DNA of 64,000 nt from Alteriqipengyuania_B sp035481675 (GTDB lineage: Bacteria; Pseudomonadota; Alphaproteobacteria; Sphingomonadales; Sphingomonadaceae): the NCBI RefSeq assembly GCF_035481675.1, contig NZ_JAYJJW010000001.1, positions 434,001 through 498,000 on the forward strand. The letters are read 5' to 3'. A program made the position numbers and the translations under genes. Shown in pieces: positions 55,365 to 63,952 of the stretch (position 1 is the first letter of the stretch; every line of letters starts with the position of its first letter). The notes beneath the pieces were generated by a model. That model saw only the letters and a list, made by a program, of their open reading frames with translations, had not been told where the DNA came from and ran no database searches.

Positions 55365-56927
55365 GTGACCAAGTTTACCAGCTCGCTGATCCTCGGCTGT
55401 TCCGCGCTCGTATTGTCCGCTTGCGGTCCCGACGACCTCGCGTCGCCCGGCACCGGCGGCAACATCACCATCAACAACCCGCCGGCAACGCCCGCACCCA
55501 CACCGGCGCCGACCGGGACGCCGACCGTCACCGCAGCCGGCAGCTGCCCGACGATCAACGGCCCGGCTCTGGTCGACAACGGCACGATTTCGGGCCCGAC
55601 CGGTTCGTATCGCCGCTGCACCCTGCCGGCGCGCTTCACCGCATCGACCACGCTGCCGTACTTCGCCGGCGTGATCTACGAGATGGACGGCCGCGTCGAT
55701 GTCGGCTCCGACGGCGGCCCGACCCCCGACGGCAGCGACGGTGCGGACGATACCAACGTGACCCTGACGATCGAGCCGGGCGCCATCATCTACGCCAGCG
55801 GATCGTCCTTCCTGATGGTCAACCGCGGCAACGAGATCCAGGCAGTCGGCACCGCCGCACGTCCGATCATCTTTACCAGCCGCGACAACGTGGTCGGCTT
55901 CAACAGCGACACCTCGTCGGGCCAGTGGGGCGGGATCGTCCTTGCGGGCCGCGCTCCGGTGACGGATTGCATCGCGCCGGGCGCAACCCCGGGCACGACC
56001 GGCTGCGAACGCCAGGTCGAAGGCGCCGCCCAGCCAGCCCTGTTCGGCGGCGCGACGCGGAACGACAGTTCGGGCCGCATGAGCTACGTCCAGATCCGCT
56101 ATTCCGGCTTCGTCCTTTCGGGCGACAACGAACTGCAGTCGCTCACCACCGGCGGCACCGGCACCGGCACCCAGCTCGACAACATCATGAGCTTCAACAG
56201 CTCCGACGACGGCGTCGAATTCTTCGGCGGTTCGGTGAACGTGAAGAACCTGATCGTGGTCGGCGCGGAAGACGATTCGCTCGATACCGACACCGGTGTG
56301 AAGGCGAACCTGCAGAACGTGCTCGCAATCCAGCGCGAAGGGGCGGGCGACGCCATCATCGAGGCGGATTCGACCAACGCCCTGATCGACAGCACGCCGC
56401 GCCAGAACACGCGGATCAGCAACGCGACCTTTATCCACCGCAACGCAGCCGCCGGCCAGGCCCTGCGCTTCCGCGGCGGGACGGACTATGCGCTGACCAA
56501 CACCGTGGTCTTCGCGCCGAATTCCACCTGCGTGCGGATCGATGACAGTGAAACCATCCGCGCCGCCAACGCTGCACTCGACGATGTAGGCCCGGTGCGG
56601 TTCGAATCGGTCGTGCTGACCTGTGCCGACCCGTTCCGTTCGGGCAGCAACGGCGTGAGCGAAGCCGATGCGACCACGCTGTTCAACAACGGCTCGAACA
56701 CCGAAGCCAGCTTCACCAGCACGCTGATGACCTTCATCAACGGCGCCAACGAGAACGGCGTCGCCGCCTTCGATCCGACGGTCTTCGGCTCGTTCTTCAC
56801 GAACCTCGGCTACATCGGGGCAGTGAACAGCAGCGGCAACGCCTGGTACGCCGGCTGGACCTGTAACTCGGCCGCCGCCGACTTCGGCACCAACACCGGC
56901 AGCTGCAGCACCCTTCCGGTCTACTGA
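55365..56927 (+). CDS. Outer-membrane-type lipoprotein with beta-helix-like repeats
   Basis: 520 residues from a GTG start. A lipoprotein signal peptide ends with the lipobox LSACG (Cys20). A Pro/Thr-rich tether (PPATPAPTPAPTGTPT) follows. The rest resembles a right-handed parallel beta-helix with Asn/Asp/Gly-rich rungs (GVIYEMDGRVDVGS, SDDGVEFFGGSVNVKNLIVVGAEDDSLDTD). Paired Cys occur throughout. No catalytic signature is evident, so a surface-exposed ligand-binding or lyase-like role is only a guess. It is followed after 96 bases by a TonB receptor on the same strand and preceded by PHO-box-like repeats. Confidence 0.8.
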   Translation: MTKFTSSLILGCSALVLSACGPDDLASPGTGGNITINNPPATPAPTPAPTGTPTVTAAGSCPTINGPALVDNGTISGPTGSYRRCTLPARFTASTTLPYFAGVIYEMDGRVDVGSDGGPTPDGSDGADDTNVTLTIEPGAIIYASGSSFLMVNRGNEIQAVGTAARPIIFTSRDNVVGFNSDTSSGQWGGIVLAGRAPVTDCIAPGATPGTTGCERQVEGAAQPALFGGATRNDSSGRMSYVQIRYSGFVLSGDNELQSLTTGGTGTGTQLDNIMSFNSSDDGVEFFGGSVNVKNLIVVGAEDDSLDTDTGVKANLQNVLAIQREGAGDAIIEADSTNALIDSTPRQNTRISNATFIHRNAAAGQALRFRGGTDYALTNTVVFAPNSTCVRIDDSETIRAANAALDDVGPVRFESVVLTCADPFRSGSNGVSEADATTLFNNGSNTEASFTSTLMTFINGANENGVAAFDPTVFGSFFTNLGYIGAVNSSGNAWYAGWTCNSAAADFGTNTGSCSTLPVY

Positions 56928-56940
56928 GCCGACGAGATGC

Positions 56941-56980
56941 GAAGGGGAGGGGAGCGCTGATCGTCGCTTCCCTCCCCTCG
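56941..56980 (+). terminator. Strong intercistronic hairpin between lipoprotein and TonB receptor genes
   Basis: A 15-bp near-perfect stem (AGGGGAGGGGAGCG facing CGCTTCCCTCCCCT) sits 14 bases after the lipoprotein stop. The following ATTGTTACGG is only weakly T-rich. It may attenuate read-through into the TonB gene or protect the upstream message, allowing different protein levels. Confidence 0.55.
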
Positions 56981-57023
56981 ATTGTTACGGGGCCAGCGCG
57001 CCCCATCCGGGAGCATGATTGAA

Positions 57024-59735
57024 ATGACACGTCCCAGCGTTTTCGCGCGCCGCCTGTCCGCCCTGTTGCTGGTCGGGACCGCCATGACCGTGCCGGCGCT
57101 TGCCGTCGCCCAGGGTGCAGGCGCCGCGCCGGCCCTGCCGCCCACCGACACCGCGGAAACGCCCGGGGTCGGTCAGGACGTGGCGCAGGATCCGGTCGCG
57201 ACGCAAGACGAAACGCTGCAGGACGAGGATATCTCGATCCCCGGCGGCGGCATCATCGTGGTCACCGGCGATGCGATCCAGAACGTGGAGCGCAGCTCGA
57301 CCCAGGTGGTCAACGTGCTGTCTTCCGAAGACATCGCCCGTACCGGGGAAGGGGACATCGCCGGCGCGCTGGGCCGCGTGACCGGCCTGTCGGTGCAGGG
57401 CAACGGCAACGTATTCGTGCGCGGCCTTGGCGATCGCTATTCGCTCGCCTTGCTCAACGGCCTGCCGCTGCCGAGTCCGCAGCCGCTCAGCCGCGTGGTC
57501 CCGCTCGATATCTTCCCGACCAACATCGTCGCTTCCAGTCTGGTCCAGAAGACCTACTCGGCCAACTTCCCGGGTGAATTCGGCGGCGGCGTGATCAACC
57601 TCACCACCCGTGCCATTCCCGACGAGAGCTTCCTGACCCTGTCCGCCGGCATCAGCGGCGATACGGAGACCACCTTTTCCAACGGGCTCGCCTATTACGG
57701 GTCCGACACCGACTGGACCGGCTTCGATGACGGCACCCGCGACACGCCGCCCGCCTTGCAGGCCTTCCTCGACAGCGGCGCGCGCATTTCCGATACGGGC
57801 GTGGACCAGACCGCAATCCTGAAGCAGCTGGGCAACCCCAACCTGACGCTGCTGCAGCGCATCGGCGAGCAGCGGCCCAATTTCTCCGGCGGCATCACCG
57901 GCGGCACGGCTTTCGACATCAGCGGGGATGCGCGCCTTGGCGTGGTCGCCACGGCTTCTATCAAGAACGGCCTGCAGAACCGCGTTGCCATGAAGCAGAG
58001 TGCGATCAACGCCGACCTCGACCTCGACAGCGAATTCGTCGACTTTATCACCGACAACCGCATCCTTGTGAACGGCCTGCTCGGTTTCGGGCTGGAGCTG
58101 GGCGAGCACCGGTTCCGCTGGACCAACCTCTATATCCGCGACACGCTGAAGCAGTCGTCGCTGTCGCAGGGCGAGGATTTCCAGTCGGGCTTCTCCAAGA
58201 TCCGTCAGGAAAACGGCTGGTTCGAGCGCGAGCTGCTCGACACGCAATTCGTGGGCGAGCTGGAGTTCGACGACCTGTCGGTTGACCTGCGCGCCGGATA
58301 TGCCCGGACCCAGCGCGAGGCGCCGTACGAGTATTCCTTTGAATACGTCCGCACAAACATCGCCAACGATCCCAACGGTGACCGGTTCATCAACGTGCTG
58401 GACCGCCAGCGCGGCAGTGCCTCGGTCGTGTTTTCGGACCTCGAGGAAGACCTTTATTACGGTGGTCTCGACATCAGCTACCCGGTTGCGGACTGGCTCG
58501 CGGTGACGGTGGGCGGCGCATATACCGACACCGACCGCTTCTCCACGCGGCGCGAATTCCTGATCGATGCCAATACCGACTTCCCGGACAGCGTCGGCGC
58601 CTTGCGGCCCGACCTTCTGCTGGGCGATGCGGTGGTCGAATATTTCGACTTCGGCCTGATCGAGACGACGCAGGCCGACCCGGCCTTTGCCGCAGGGCTC
58701 GAAATCAAGGCCGCCTATGCCAAGGCGCAGATTTTCCCCGTGTTCGGCGTGACCATCGACGTCGGCGTGCGGTATGAGGATGCGATCCAGACGGTCGACC
58801 CGGTGGAAGTGTTCGCCACGCCGACCAATTCTGCCAGTTCCACGTTGCTGGAAAACGACTATTTCCTGCCGGCCGCGACCATCACTTGGGAAGCGACCGA
58901 CCAGCTGCAGTTCCGCCTGAGCGGATCGAAGACGATCGCCCGCCCGCAGTTCCGCGAGCTGATCTTCCAGACTTATTACGATCCCGACACGAACCGACAG
59001 TTCAACGGCAACCCGCTGCTGGTCGACAGCCAGCTGGTCAACGCCGAGGCGCGCGCCGAATACTACTTCGACCGCGACAATCGCGTGTCGCTGGCAGGCT
59101 TCTACAAGGATATCGACAATCCGATCGAGGCCTATTCCAGCTTTTCAGACAACGAGCAGATCACCAGCTTCGCCAACGCCCCGCAGGCCGAACTCTACGG
59201 CGCCGAGCTGGAGCTGCAGCTGAAGCGCAGCCTCGATACGCTGGGCGGCGGTTTCTTCGAAACCAAGGACGCGGTGCTGGTGGCGAACTACACCTACACC
59301 GATTCCGCGATCGCCGTTGCCGAGGGCGACGTGACGCAAATCTTCCCGCGCGGCGCGCAGCCGGCGAGCAATTTCTTCTTCGACGGCGTGCCGCTGACCG
59401 GGCAGTCAGACCATCTCGTGAACGTTCAGTTCGGTTTCGAGGACTGGGACAAGCTGCAGCAGCTGACCCTCCTTCTGGCCTATGCCAGCAAGCGGGTGAC
59501 CAGCCGCGGGACCAGCGGGCTGCCCGACATCCTCGAAGACCCGGGCCTGCGCGTCGACATCGTCGGCCGCCAGGGGCTGACCCTGTTCGGCGTCGAGACG
59601 GAGTTGAAAGCGGAGGCGCGCAACATTTTCGGGCGCGGCAAGTTCGAATACCAGGCAACCGACACGAACCGCATCGAGATCAACAGCTACGACCGCGGGA
59701 CCAGCTTCTCGCTGTCGATCTCTGCGAATTTCTAA
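57024..59735 (+). CDS. TonB-dependent receptor (partner of beta-helix lipoprotein)
   Basis: 903 residues from the ATG at 57024, favoured by GGGAG 10 bases upstream; the ATG at 57015 is too close to that site. The signal peptide ends VPALAVAQG. A Pro/Thr/Gln-rich N-terminal extension precedes the TonB box region GGIIVVTGDAIQNVERSS. The plug domain has GDIAGALGRVTGLSVQGNGNVFVRGLGDRYSLALLNG and PGEFGGGVINLTTRA. The barrel ends SFSLSISANF. The substrate is unknown. The neighbouring lipoprotein could act as its surface partner, and the convergent PhoB-like regulator lies just downstream. Confidence 0.9.
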   Translation: MTRPSVFARRLSALLLVGTAMTVPALAVAQGAGAAPALPPTDTAETPGVGQDVAQDPVATQDETLQDEDISIPGGGIIVVTGDAIQNVERSSTQVVNVLSSEDIARTGEGDIAGALGRVTGLSVQGNGNVFVRGLGDRYSLALLNGLPLPSPQPLSRVVPLDIFPTNIVASSLVQKTYSANFPGEFGGGVINLTTRAIPDESFLTLSAGISGDTETTFSNGLAYYGSDTDWTGFDDGTRDTPPALQAFLDSGARISDTGVDQTAILKQLGNPNLTLLQRIGEQRPNFSGGITGGTAFDISGDARLGVVATASIKNGLQNRVAMKQSAINADLDLDSEFVDFITDNRILVNGLLGFGLELGEHRFRWTNLYIRDTLKQSSLSQGEDFQSGFSKIRQENGWFERELLDTQFVGELEFDDLSVDLRAGYARTQREAPYEYSFEYVRTNIANDPNGDRFINVLDRQRGSASVVFSDLEEDLYYGGLDISYPVADWLAVTVGGAYTDTDRFSTRREFLIDANTDFPDSVGALRPDLLLGDAVVEYFDFGLIETTQADPAFAAGLEIKAAYAKAQIFPVFGVTIDVGVRYEDAIQTVDPVEVFATPTNSASSTLLENDYFLPAATITWEATDQLQFRLSGSKTIARPQFRELIFQTYYDPDTNRQFNGNPLLVDSQLVNAEARAEYYFDRDNRVSLAGFYKDIDNPIEAYSSFSDNEQITSFANAPQAELYGAELELQLKRSLDTLGGGFFETKDAVLVANYTYTDSAIAVAEGDVTQIFPRGAQPASNFFFDGVPLTGQSDHLVNVQFGFEDWDKLQQLTLLLAYASKRVTSRGTSGLPDILEDPGLRVDIVGRQGLTLFGVETELKAEARNIFGRGKFEYQATDTNRIEINSYDRGTSFSLSISANF

Positions 59736-59744
59736 AGGGGAAGA

Positions 59745-59797
59745 GGGCCTTTCCAGATCCCGCCGGCGTTTCAGGCGCGGCGGGAGAGGGGAGGCCC
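59745..59797. terminator. Bidirectional hairpin between TonB receptor and PhoB-like regulator genes
   Basis: A nested inverted repeat: an outer GGGCCT/AGGCCC pair encloses an 8-bp TCCCGCCG/CGGCGGGA stem. It lies between two convergent stop codons (59735 plus, 59798 minus). T runs are poor on both sides, so efficiency is uncertain. Confidence 0.55.
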
Positions 59798-60472
59798 TTA
59801 CTCGATTTCCAGCAGGTAGCCGCGCGAGCGGACCGTTCGCAGCAGGCCGGCCGCACCGACATCCTTCAGCGAACGGCGCAGGCGGCTGATCCACGCATCG
59901 ACCGTGCGCTCGTCCACCGGCTCGCCCGTGCGGCCGAGGCCCGCGATGAGGTCCTGCCGCGAATGGAGCCGGTTGGGGTTCTCAATGAAGAAATGCAGCA
60001 GGCGGAACTCGCTGGGGCTGAGCCTGACGAGCTGCTTCTTCCAGCGCGCCTGCATCGCCGCAGGATAAAGCGCGAAGTGCCCGGCGATGATATGCGATTG
60101 CAGGGCGGCCGGTGCGGCGGAGCTCGTTACGGTCAGCACGCGGTCGAGCAGGCTCTGGCGGGTCACGGGCTCTGTCACATAGCCGTCGGCCCCGGCGCGC
60201 ATGCAGCGCTTGCGGTCGTCCGCGGTGGCTTCCTCGAGGATGATCGAGATATGGCTGTCGGCCCAGCGGGAATCTGCGCGCAGCGCCTGGCAGAATTCCA
60301 GGCCGGAGAATTGCGGCAACAGCCATTCGATGAAAATCCAGCACGTTCCGTCGATCGGATGGATCGGATTGGACGGATCGATCCTGCCGAAGCGAATGAC
60401 GCGTTCGTCATCGGTGTAGCTTTCCGCCTGCGCCAGTTCCGCGCGCGTCGTGAGGATATTGATCGTGTGCAT
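59798..60472 (-). CDS. PhoB-like regulator with an aspartate-less (pseudo) receiver domain
   Basis: 224 residues. The C-terminal winged helix (about 128-224) is very PhoB-like: LSPSEFRLLHFFIENPNRLHSRQDLI, DERTVDAWISRLRRSL and RTVRSRGYLLEIE. The N-terminal receiver fold is recognisable (FIEWLLPQFSGLEFCQALR, MRAGADGYVTEP) but its chemistry is lost. The phospho-acceptor Asp is Glu49, the conserved Lys is Glu101, the switch Ser/Thr position is Leu79, and the N-terminal acidic pair is absent. It should act without phosphorylation, perhaps locked on or controlled by a ligand or partner. No kinase is adjacent. A PHO-box-like repeat and a palindrome overlying its ribosome-binding site lie upstream. 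Confidence 0.85.
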   Translation of the reverse strand: MHTINILTTRAELAQAESYTDDERVIRFGRIDPSNPIHPIDGTCWIFIEWLLPQFSGLEFCQALRADSRWADSHISIILEEATADDRKRCMRAGADGYVTEPVTRQSLLDRVLTVTSSAAPAALQSHIIAGHFALYPAAMQARWKKQLVRLSPSEFRLLHFFIENPNRLHSRQDLIAGLGRTGEPVDERTVDAWISRLRRSLKDVGAAGLLRTVRSRGYLLEIE

Positions 60473-60477
60473 GCGAT

Positions 60478-60503
60478 CCGCTCGTGAATTCTCTCATGAG
60501 CGG
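60478..60503 (-). promoter_or_regulatory. Inverted repeat covering the ribosome-binding site of the PhoB-like regulator
   Basis: Arms of 10 bases, CCGCTCGTGA and TCATGAGCGG, match at 9 of 10 positions around a 6-base spacer. On the minus strand the second arm contains GAGCGG, the probable Shine-Dalgarno sequence, just before the ATG at 60472. It could be an operator or an mRNA hairpin limiting translation. Confidence 0.6.
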
Positions 60504-60517
60504 AGTGGCGAGCTTAT

Positions 60518-60535
60518 GTGACGCGCCTATGACTG
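60518..60535 (-). promoter_or_regulatory. PHO-box-like direct repeat upstream of the PhoB-like regulator
   Basis: Read on the minus strand, CAGTCATAGGCGCGTCAC has two GTCAY half-sites exactly 11 bp apart and matches the PHO-box consensus at about 12 of 18 positions. It is about 46 bases upstream of the regulator ATG, which suggests autoregulation. Confidence 0.45.
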
Positions 60536-60582
60536 GAGGGGAGATGTTTTGCGACATGGCTCCGCCCGCCGGTATTGCGATG

Positions 60583-60596
60583 ATAATATATATTAT
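60583..60596. promoter_or_regulatory. Perfect 14-bp AT palindrome, likely promoter core of the PhoB-like regulator
   Basis: ATAATATATATTAT is a perfect palindrome made only of A and T in a strongly GC-rich genome. On the minus strand it follows TTGCCA (about 15 bases before TATATT), giving a plausible -35/-10 pair roughly 110 bases upstream of the regulator start. Confidence 0.45.
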
Positions 60597-60647
60597 GTAA
60601 AGTAGTGGCAAGTCGTCGAAGGGGCGAGGCATGGCCCCGGCGCTCCT

Positions 60648-60815
60648 TCAGATCAGCAAATTGATCAGCAGCGTGACGCCGGTGAAGATCGCGGCCCATG
60701 TCAGCGCAAGGACCGCCGACTTCTTCCAGCTCAGGCGATAGGATGCCAGCGCGCTGCCGGCCAGGATCAGCCACCCGAGCAGCAATACGATCTGCAGCGT
60801 ATCGATATCGTTCAC
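60648..60815 (-). CDS. Small two-helix membrane protein
   Basis: 55 residues from a GTG at 60815 that overlaps the stop of the MBL-fold gene (GTGA). Two hydrophobic helices (IVLLLGWLILAGSALASY and SAVLALTWAAIFTGVTLLINLLI) are joined by the short basic loop RLSWKK. No family is recognised. The coupling to the upstream gene supports a real gene although it is too short for most predictors. Confidence 0.65.
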   Translation of the reverse strand: MNDIDTLQIVLLLGWLILAGSALASYRLSWKKSAVLALTWAAIFTGVTLLINLLI

Positions 60816-61579
60816 AGCGCGATCTCCATCCCGTCGTATCCGACGTGCACGTTTGCGGGCGTTTCCCGCGAGACGGCATCGTAGTCCATCGAACTGTCGA
60901 GATGCGTCAACACCGTCTGTCGCGCGCCCGTCCGCTTCGCGAGATCGAGCGCCATGGCAAGGTTGGCGTGCGTCGGATGCTTTTCCCGGCGCAGGCAATC
61001 GCAAACCAGCAGGTCAGCGCCCTTGAAAGTTTCGACCATCTGCTTCGAAATGGCGCTGAAATCCACGGCGTAAACTACCGTTTTCCCATCACAATCGAAA
61101 CGGAAGCCGGTGCTCTCCGTTGGCCCGTGCGCCATCTGGCACCATTCCACGCCGAAACCGGCGGCCATGCGCAGCCGGTCCAGCGTCTGGAGGTTGACGA
61201 TGGTCGGGTAGCCGTGCTGGCCTTCGAACACGTAGTCGAAACGCCGCGTAAGTCTCTCTGCGGTCAGCGAAGATGCATAGCCGGCAATCGGCCCGCCGCG
61301 CCCGAAGCGGAGCGGCCGCAGGTCGTCGATGCCGTGGCAATGGTCCGCATGGTCGTGGGTCCAGAATACCGCGTCGAGCCGGTCGATACCGTTGTCGAGC
61401 ATCTGCTGGCGCAGGTCGGTCGATGTATCGACGAGGATCCGCGAGCCCGCCTTGCTCTCGAGCGCAATGGATACCCGGCTACGGCGATTTTTCGGATTGG
61501 CCGGATCGCAGCTACCCCAGTCGTTGCCGAGCCGGGGGACGCCGGTCGAAGTCCCGCAACCGAGGATCGTGACCTTCAC
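60812..61579 (-). CDS. MBL-fold metal-dependent hydrolase (PhnP-like)
   Basis: 255 residues. The metallo-beta-lactamase motif is THDHADH (His75, His77, Asp79, His80), followed by a later VYAVDFSAIS block and HTHANLAMAL. The start KVTILGCGTSTGVPRLGNDWGSC, with Cys/Asn residues, is typical of the PhnP/YcbX-like subgroup that cleaves cyclic phosphate esters. The precise substrate is unknown. The start overlaps the tatD stop by 4 bases, placing it in the metG-tatD operon as in related genomes. Confidence 0.85.
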   Translation of the reverse strand: MKVTILGCGTSTGVPRLGNDWGSCDPANPKNRRSRVSIALESKAGSRILVDTSTDLRQQMLDNGIDRLDAVFWTHDHADHCHGIDDLRPLRFGRGGPIAGYASSLTAERLTRRFDYVFEGQHGYPTIVNLQTLDRLRMAAGFGVEWCQMAHGPTESTGFRFDCDGKTVVYAVDFSAISKQMVETFKGADLLVCDCLRREKHPTHANLAMALDLAKRTGARQTVLTHLDSSMDYDAVSRETPANVHVGYDGMEIAL

Positions 61580-62355
61580 GCAGTCGCCTTGGCGAACAGG
61601 CGATAGAAATTCGCGGTGGTCGTCGCTGCCAGCTCGTCGGGCGCGATGCCGCGCAGATCGGCGACGAATTCCGCGGTGTTGCGGACGAAGGCAGGCTCGC
61701 AGGTCTTTCCCCGGTGCGGCACCGGCGCAAGGAACGGGCTGTCGGTTTCCACCAGCAGCCGGTCGGCCGGCACGCGCGCGGCGACCTCCTGCAGTTCCCT
61801 GGCGTTCTTGAACGTCACGATGCCGGAGACGGAGATATAAAGGCCAAGCTCGAGCACGATATCGGCAAAATCCGACGATGCCGTGAAGCAGTGGATCAGC
61901 GCGGGAAACGCGCCCTTCTCCATCTCCTCGCGAAGGATCCGCGTCGTGTCTTCCTCGGCATCGCGCGTATGGATGATGACGGGCAGTTGCACATCGCGCG
62001 CCACGCCGATGTGCATGCGGAACAGGTCCTGCTGCACCTGCCTGTCCGACTTGTCGTAATAATAATCGAGCCCGGTCTCGCCGATGGCGATCACACGCGC
62101 ATCGTCGGTCGCGGCGCGCAGTTTCTCCGCGCCGAGGTCTTCATGCGCGTCGGCCTCGTGCGGGTGGATGCCGACGCTGGCCCATACGTCCTTCTCGCGG
62201 CGGGCCGTGCCGACGACGCGGTCCCATTCGCTGAGGCGCGTGGAGATGTTGAGAAAGGCGCCCACCCCTGCTGCGCGCGCGCGGTCCAGCACATCCTGCT
62301 GGTTCTCGACCAGCCCTTCGTATTCGAGGTGGCAATGGCTATCGACCAGCATCAC
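61576..62355 (-). CDS. tatD: TatD-family metal-dependent hydrolase (DNase)
   Basis: 259 residues. Metal ligands appear as DSHCHL (His7, His9), IGETGLDYYY (Glu), PVIIHTRDA (His), IHCFTAS (His) and ETDSPFLAPVPHRGK (Asp). TatD-type enzymes show 3'-5' exonuclease activity in DNA repair or quality control. The start overlaps the metG stop (ATGA), confirming the operon. Confidence 0.92.
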   Translation of the reverse strand: MMLVDSHCHLEYEGLVENQQDVLDRARAAGVGAFLNISTRLSEWDRVVGTARREKDVWASVGIHPHEADAHEDLGAEKLRAATDDARVIAIGETGLDYYYDKSDRQVQQDLFRMHIGVARDVQLPVIIHTRDAEEDTTRILREEMEKGAFPALIHCFTASSDFADIVLELGLYISVSGIVTFKNARELQEVAARVPADRLLVETDSPFLAPVPHRGKTCEPAFVRNTAEFVADLRGIAPDELAATTTANFYRLFAKATA

Positions 62356-63911
62356 GCATCCTCCTGCGCCGGCAGTTCAAGCCGCGGGAACGCGGGCGTG
62401 GGTTTCGCCACGGTAAAGCCGCTTTCGACCAGGCGATCGAACCATGCCGCATCCGCCAGGTCGGCAAAGGATCGCGCGTCCGCGCCGATGCCGAGCTGGT
62501 CGAGGATCGACGCGGCCTTTTCCGGCACGACCGGTTGGATGGCGATCGCCAGGTCGCGGATGGCGATGAAGAGCGTCTGCAGCACGGCCTTCATCCGCTC
62601 CGGATCGGTTTTCTTGAGCGCCCACGGGGCCTGCTCGTCGACATACTGGTTGCAGGCATAGACCGCCTGCATCCACGCCTCGATGCCGACCGAGAAGTTC
62701 AGCTTTTCAAACTCTTCCGGCAGGGTCTTGGCGCAGGCTCGATTAATGTCGTCGAGCAGTTTCCCGTCTTCGGGGGCACGATCGAACTGCTCCAGCACGC
62801 CGTCCATGTTCTTTACGATCATGGAGAGCGTGCGCTGCACCAGGTTGCCGAAACTGTTGGCCAGTTCCGCGTTGGCGCGCGTGACGATGGCCTCGGGCGA
62901 ATAGCTGCCGTCCTGCCCGAAATGCACTTCGCGCAGCAGGAAATAGCGCAGCGTGTCGACGCCGAACTGCTCGGCCAGCGCCATCGGGTCGGTAACGTTG
63001 CCGAGCGACTTCGATTCCTTTTGCCCGCGATTGAGCAGGAAACCGTGGCCGAAAACCTTCTTGGGCAGCGGGATGTCCGCGCTCATCAGGAAGGCCGGCC
63101 AATAGATCGTGTGGAAGCGAACGATGTCCTTGCCGATCAGGTGCAGGTCGGCCGGCCAGAAAGTCTCCCACAAATCGGTCTTGTCGGGATAGCCGAGGCC
63201 AGTGATGTAGTTGGTCAGAGCATCGACCCACACATACATCACGTGCTCGTCGCTGCCCGGCACGCGCACGCCCCAGTCGAAGCTGGTGCGGCTGACCGAC
63301 AGGTCCTTCAACCCGCCGGACACGAATGCGACCATCTCGTTGCGCCGGCTTTCCGGTTCGAGAAAGCCGGGTTTCTGCAGCAATTTGAGCAACTTGTCCT
63401 GGTATTTGGACAAGCGGAAGAACCAGCTTTCCTCGACCGTCCATTCGACCGGCGTGCCTTGCGGGGAGAGCTTTTCGCCCCCCTCCCCTTCGCTCAGTTC
63501 CTTTTCGTCGTAGTAGGCCTCGTCGCGAACGGAGTACCAGCCTTCGTAGCGATCGAGATAGAGGTCGCCCTTGGCTTCCATCGCCTGCCAGATCGCCTGG
63601 CTGGCGCGGTGGTGATCTTCGTCCACCGTGCGGATGAAGCGGTCGTAGCGCACATTAAGTCCGTCGCACATCTCGCGGAAATAGCCGGACATTTCGTCGG
63701 CCAGCTCGCGCGGAGTGATACCCTGCTCCTCCGCCTTGCGGGCCATTTTCAGCCCGTGCTCGTCGGTGCCGGTCTGGAAGCGAACCTCGCGCCCCATCTG
63801 CCGCTGGAAGCGGGCGATGACATCGGCGGCAATCGCTTCATAGGCATGGCCGATATGCGGGCGCCCGTTGGGATAGGAAATCGCGGTGGTGATGTAGAAT
63901 GGCTGGGCCAT
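62352..63911 (-). CDS. metG: Methionyl-tRNA synthetase
   Basis: 519 residues, class I. The HIGH motif is at 19-22 (GRPHIGHAYEA) and the KMSKS equivalent is KESKS at 298-302. The catalytic domain has the GWYSVRDEAYY block. There is no zinc-knuckle CxxC pair in the connective peptide and no C-terminal EMAP-like tRNA-binding domain, so it is the short form usual in alphaproteobacteria. It charges tRNA-Met and initiator tRNA. It begins the visible part of a metG-tatD-MBL operon. Confidence 0.95.
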   Translation of the reverse strand: MAQPFYITTAISYPNGRPHIGHAYEAIAADVIARFQRQMGREVRFQTGTDEHGLKMARKAEEQGITPRELADEMSGYFREMCDGLNVRYDRFIRTVDEDHHRASQAIWQAMEAKGDLYLDRYEGWYSVRDEAYYDEKELSEGEGGEKLSPQGTPVEWTVEESWFFRLSKYQDKLLKLLQKPGFLEPESRRNEMVAFVSGGLKDLSVSRTSFDWGVRVPGSDEHVMYVWVDALTNYITGLGYPDKTDLWETFWPADLHLIGKDIVRFHTIYWPAFLMSADIPLPKKVFGHGFLLNRGQKESKSLGNVTDPMALAEQFGVDTLRYFLLREVHFGQDGSYSPEAIVTRANAELANSFGNLVQRTLSMIVKNMDGVLEQFDRAPEDGKLLDDINRACAKTLPEEFEKLNFSVGIEAWMQAVYACNQYVDEQAPWALKKTDPERMKAVLQTLFIAIRDLAIAIQPVVPEKAASILDQLGIGADARSFADLADAAWFDRLVESGFTVAKPTPAFPRLELPAQEDA

Positions 63912-63952
63912 CGGCCGGGCAAGCTTCCTGCTGGGAACGGGCGGGTGCGGGG

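Noticed and set aside
60408..60632. Small open frame upstream of and overlapping the PhoB-like regulator gene
   Set aside because: It runs through the AT palindrome, the PHO-box-like repeat and the inverted repeat and lacks a good ribosome-binding site; regulatory DNA is the simpler reading.
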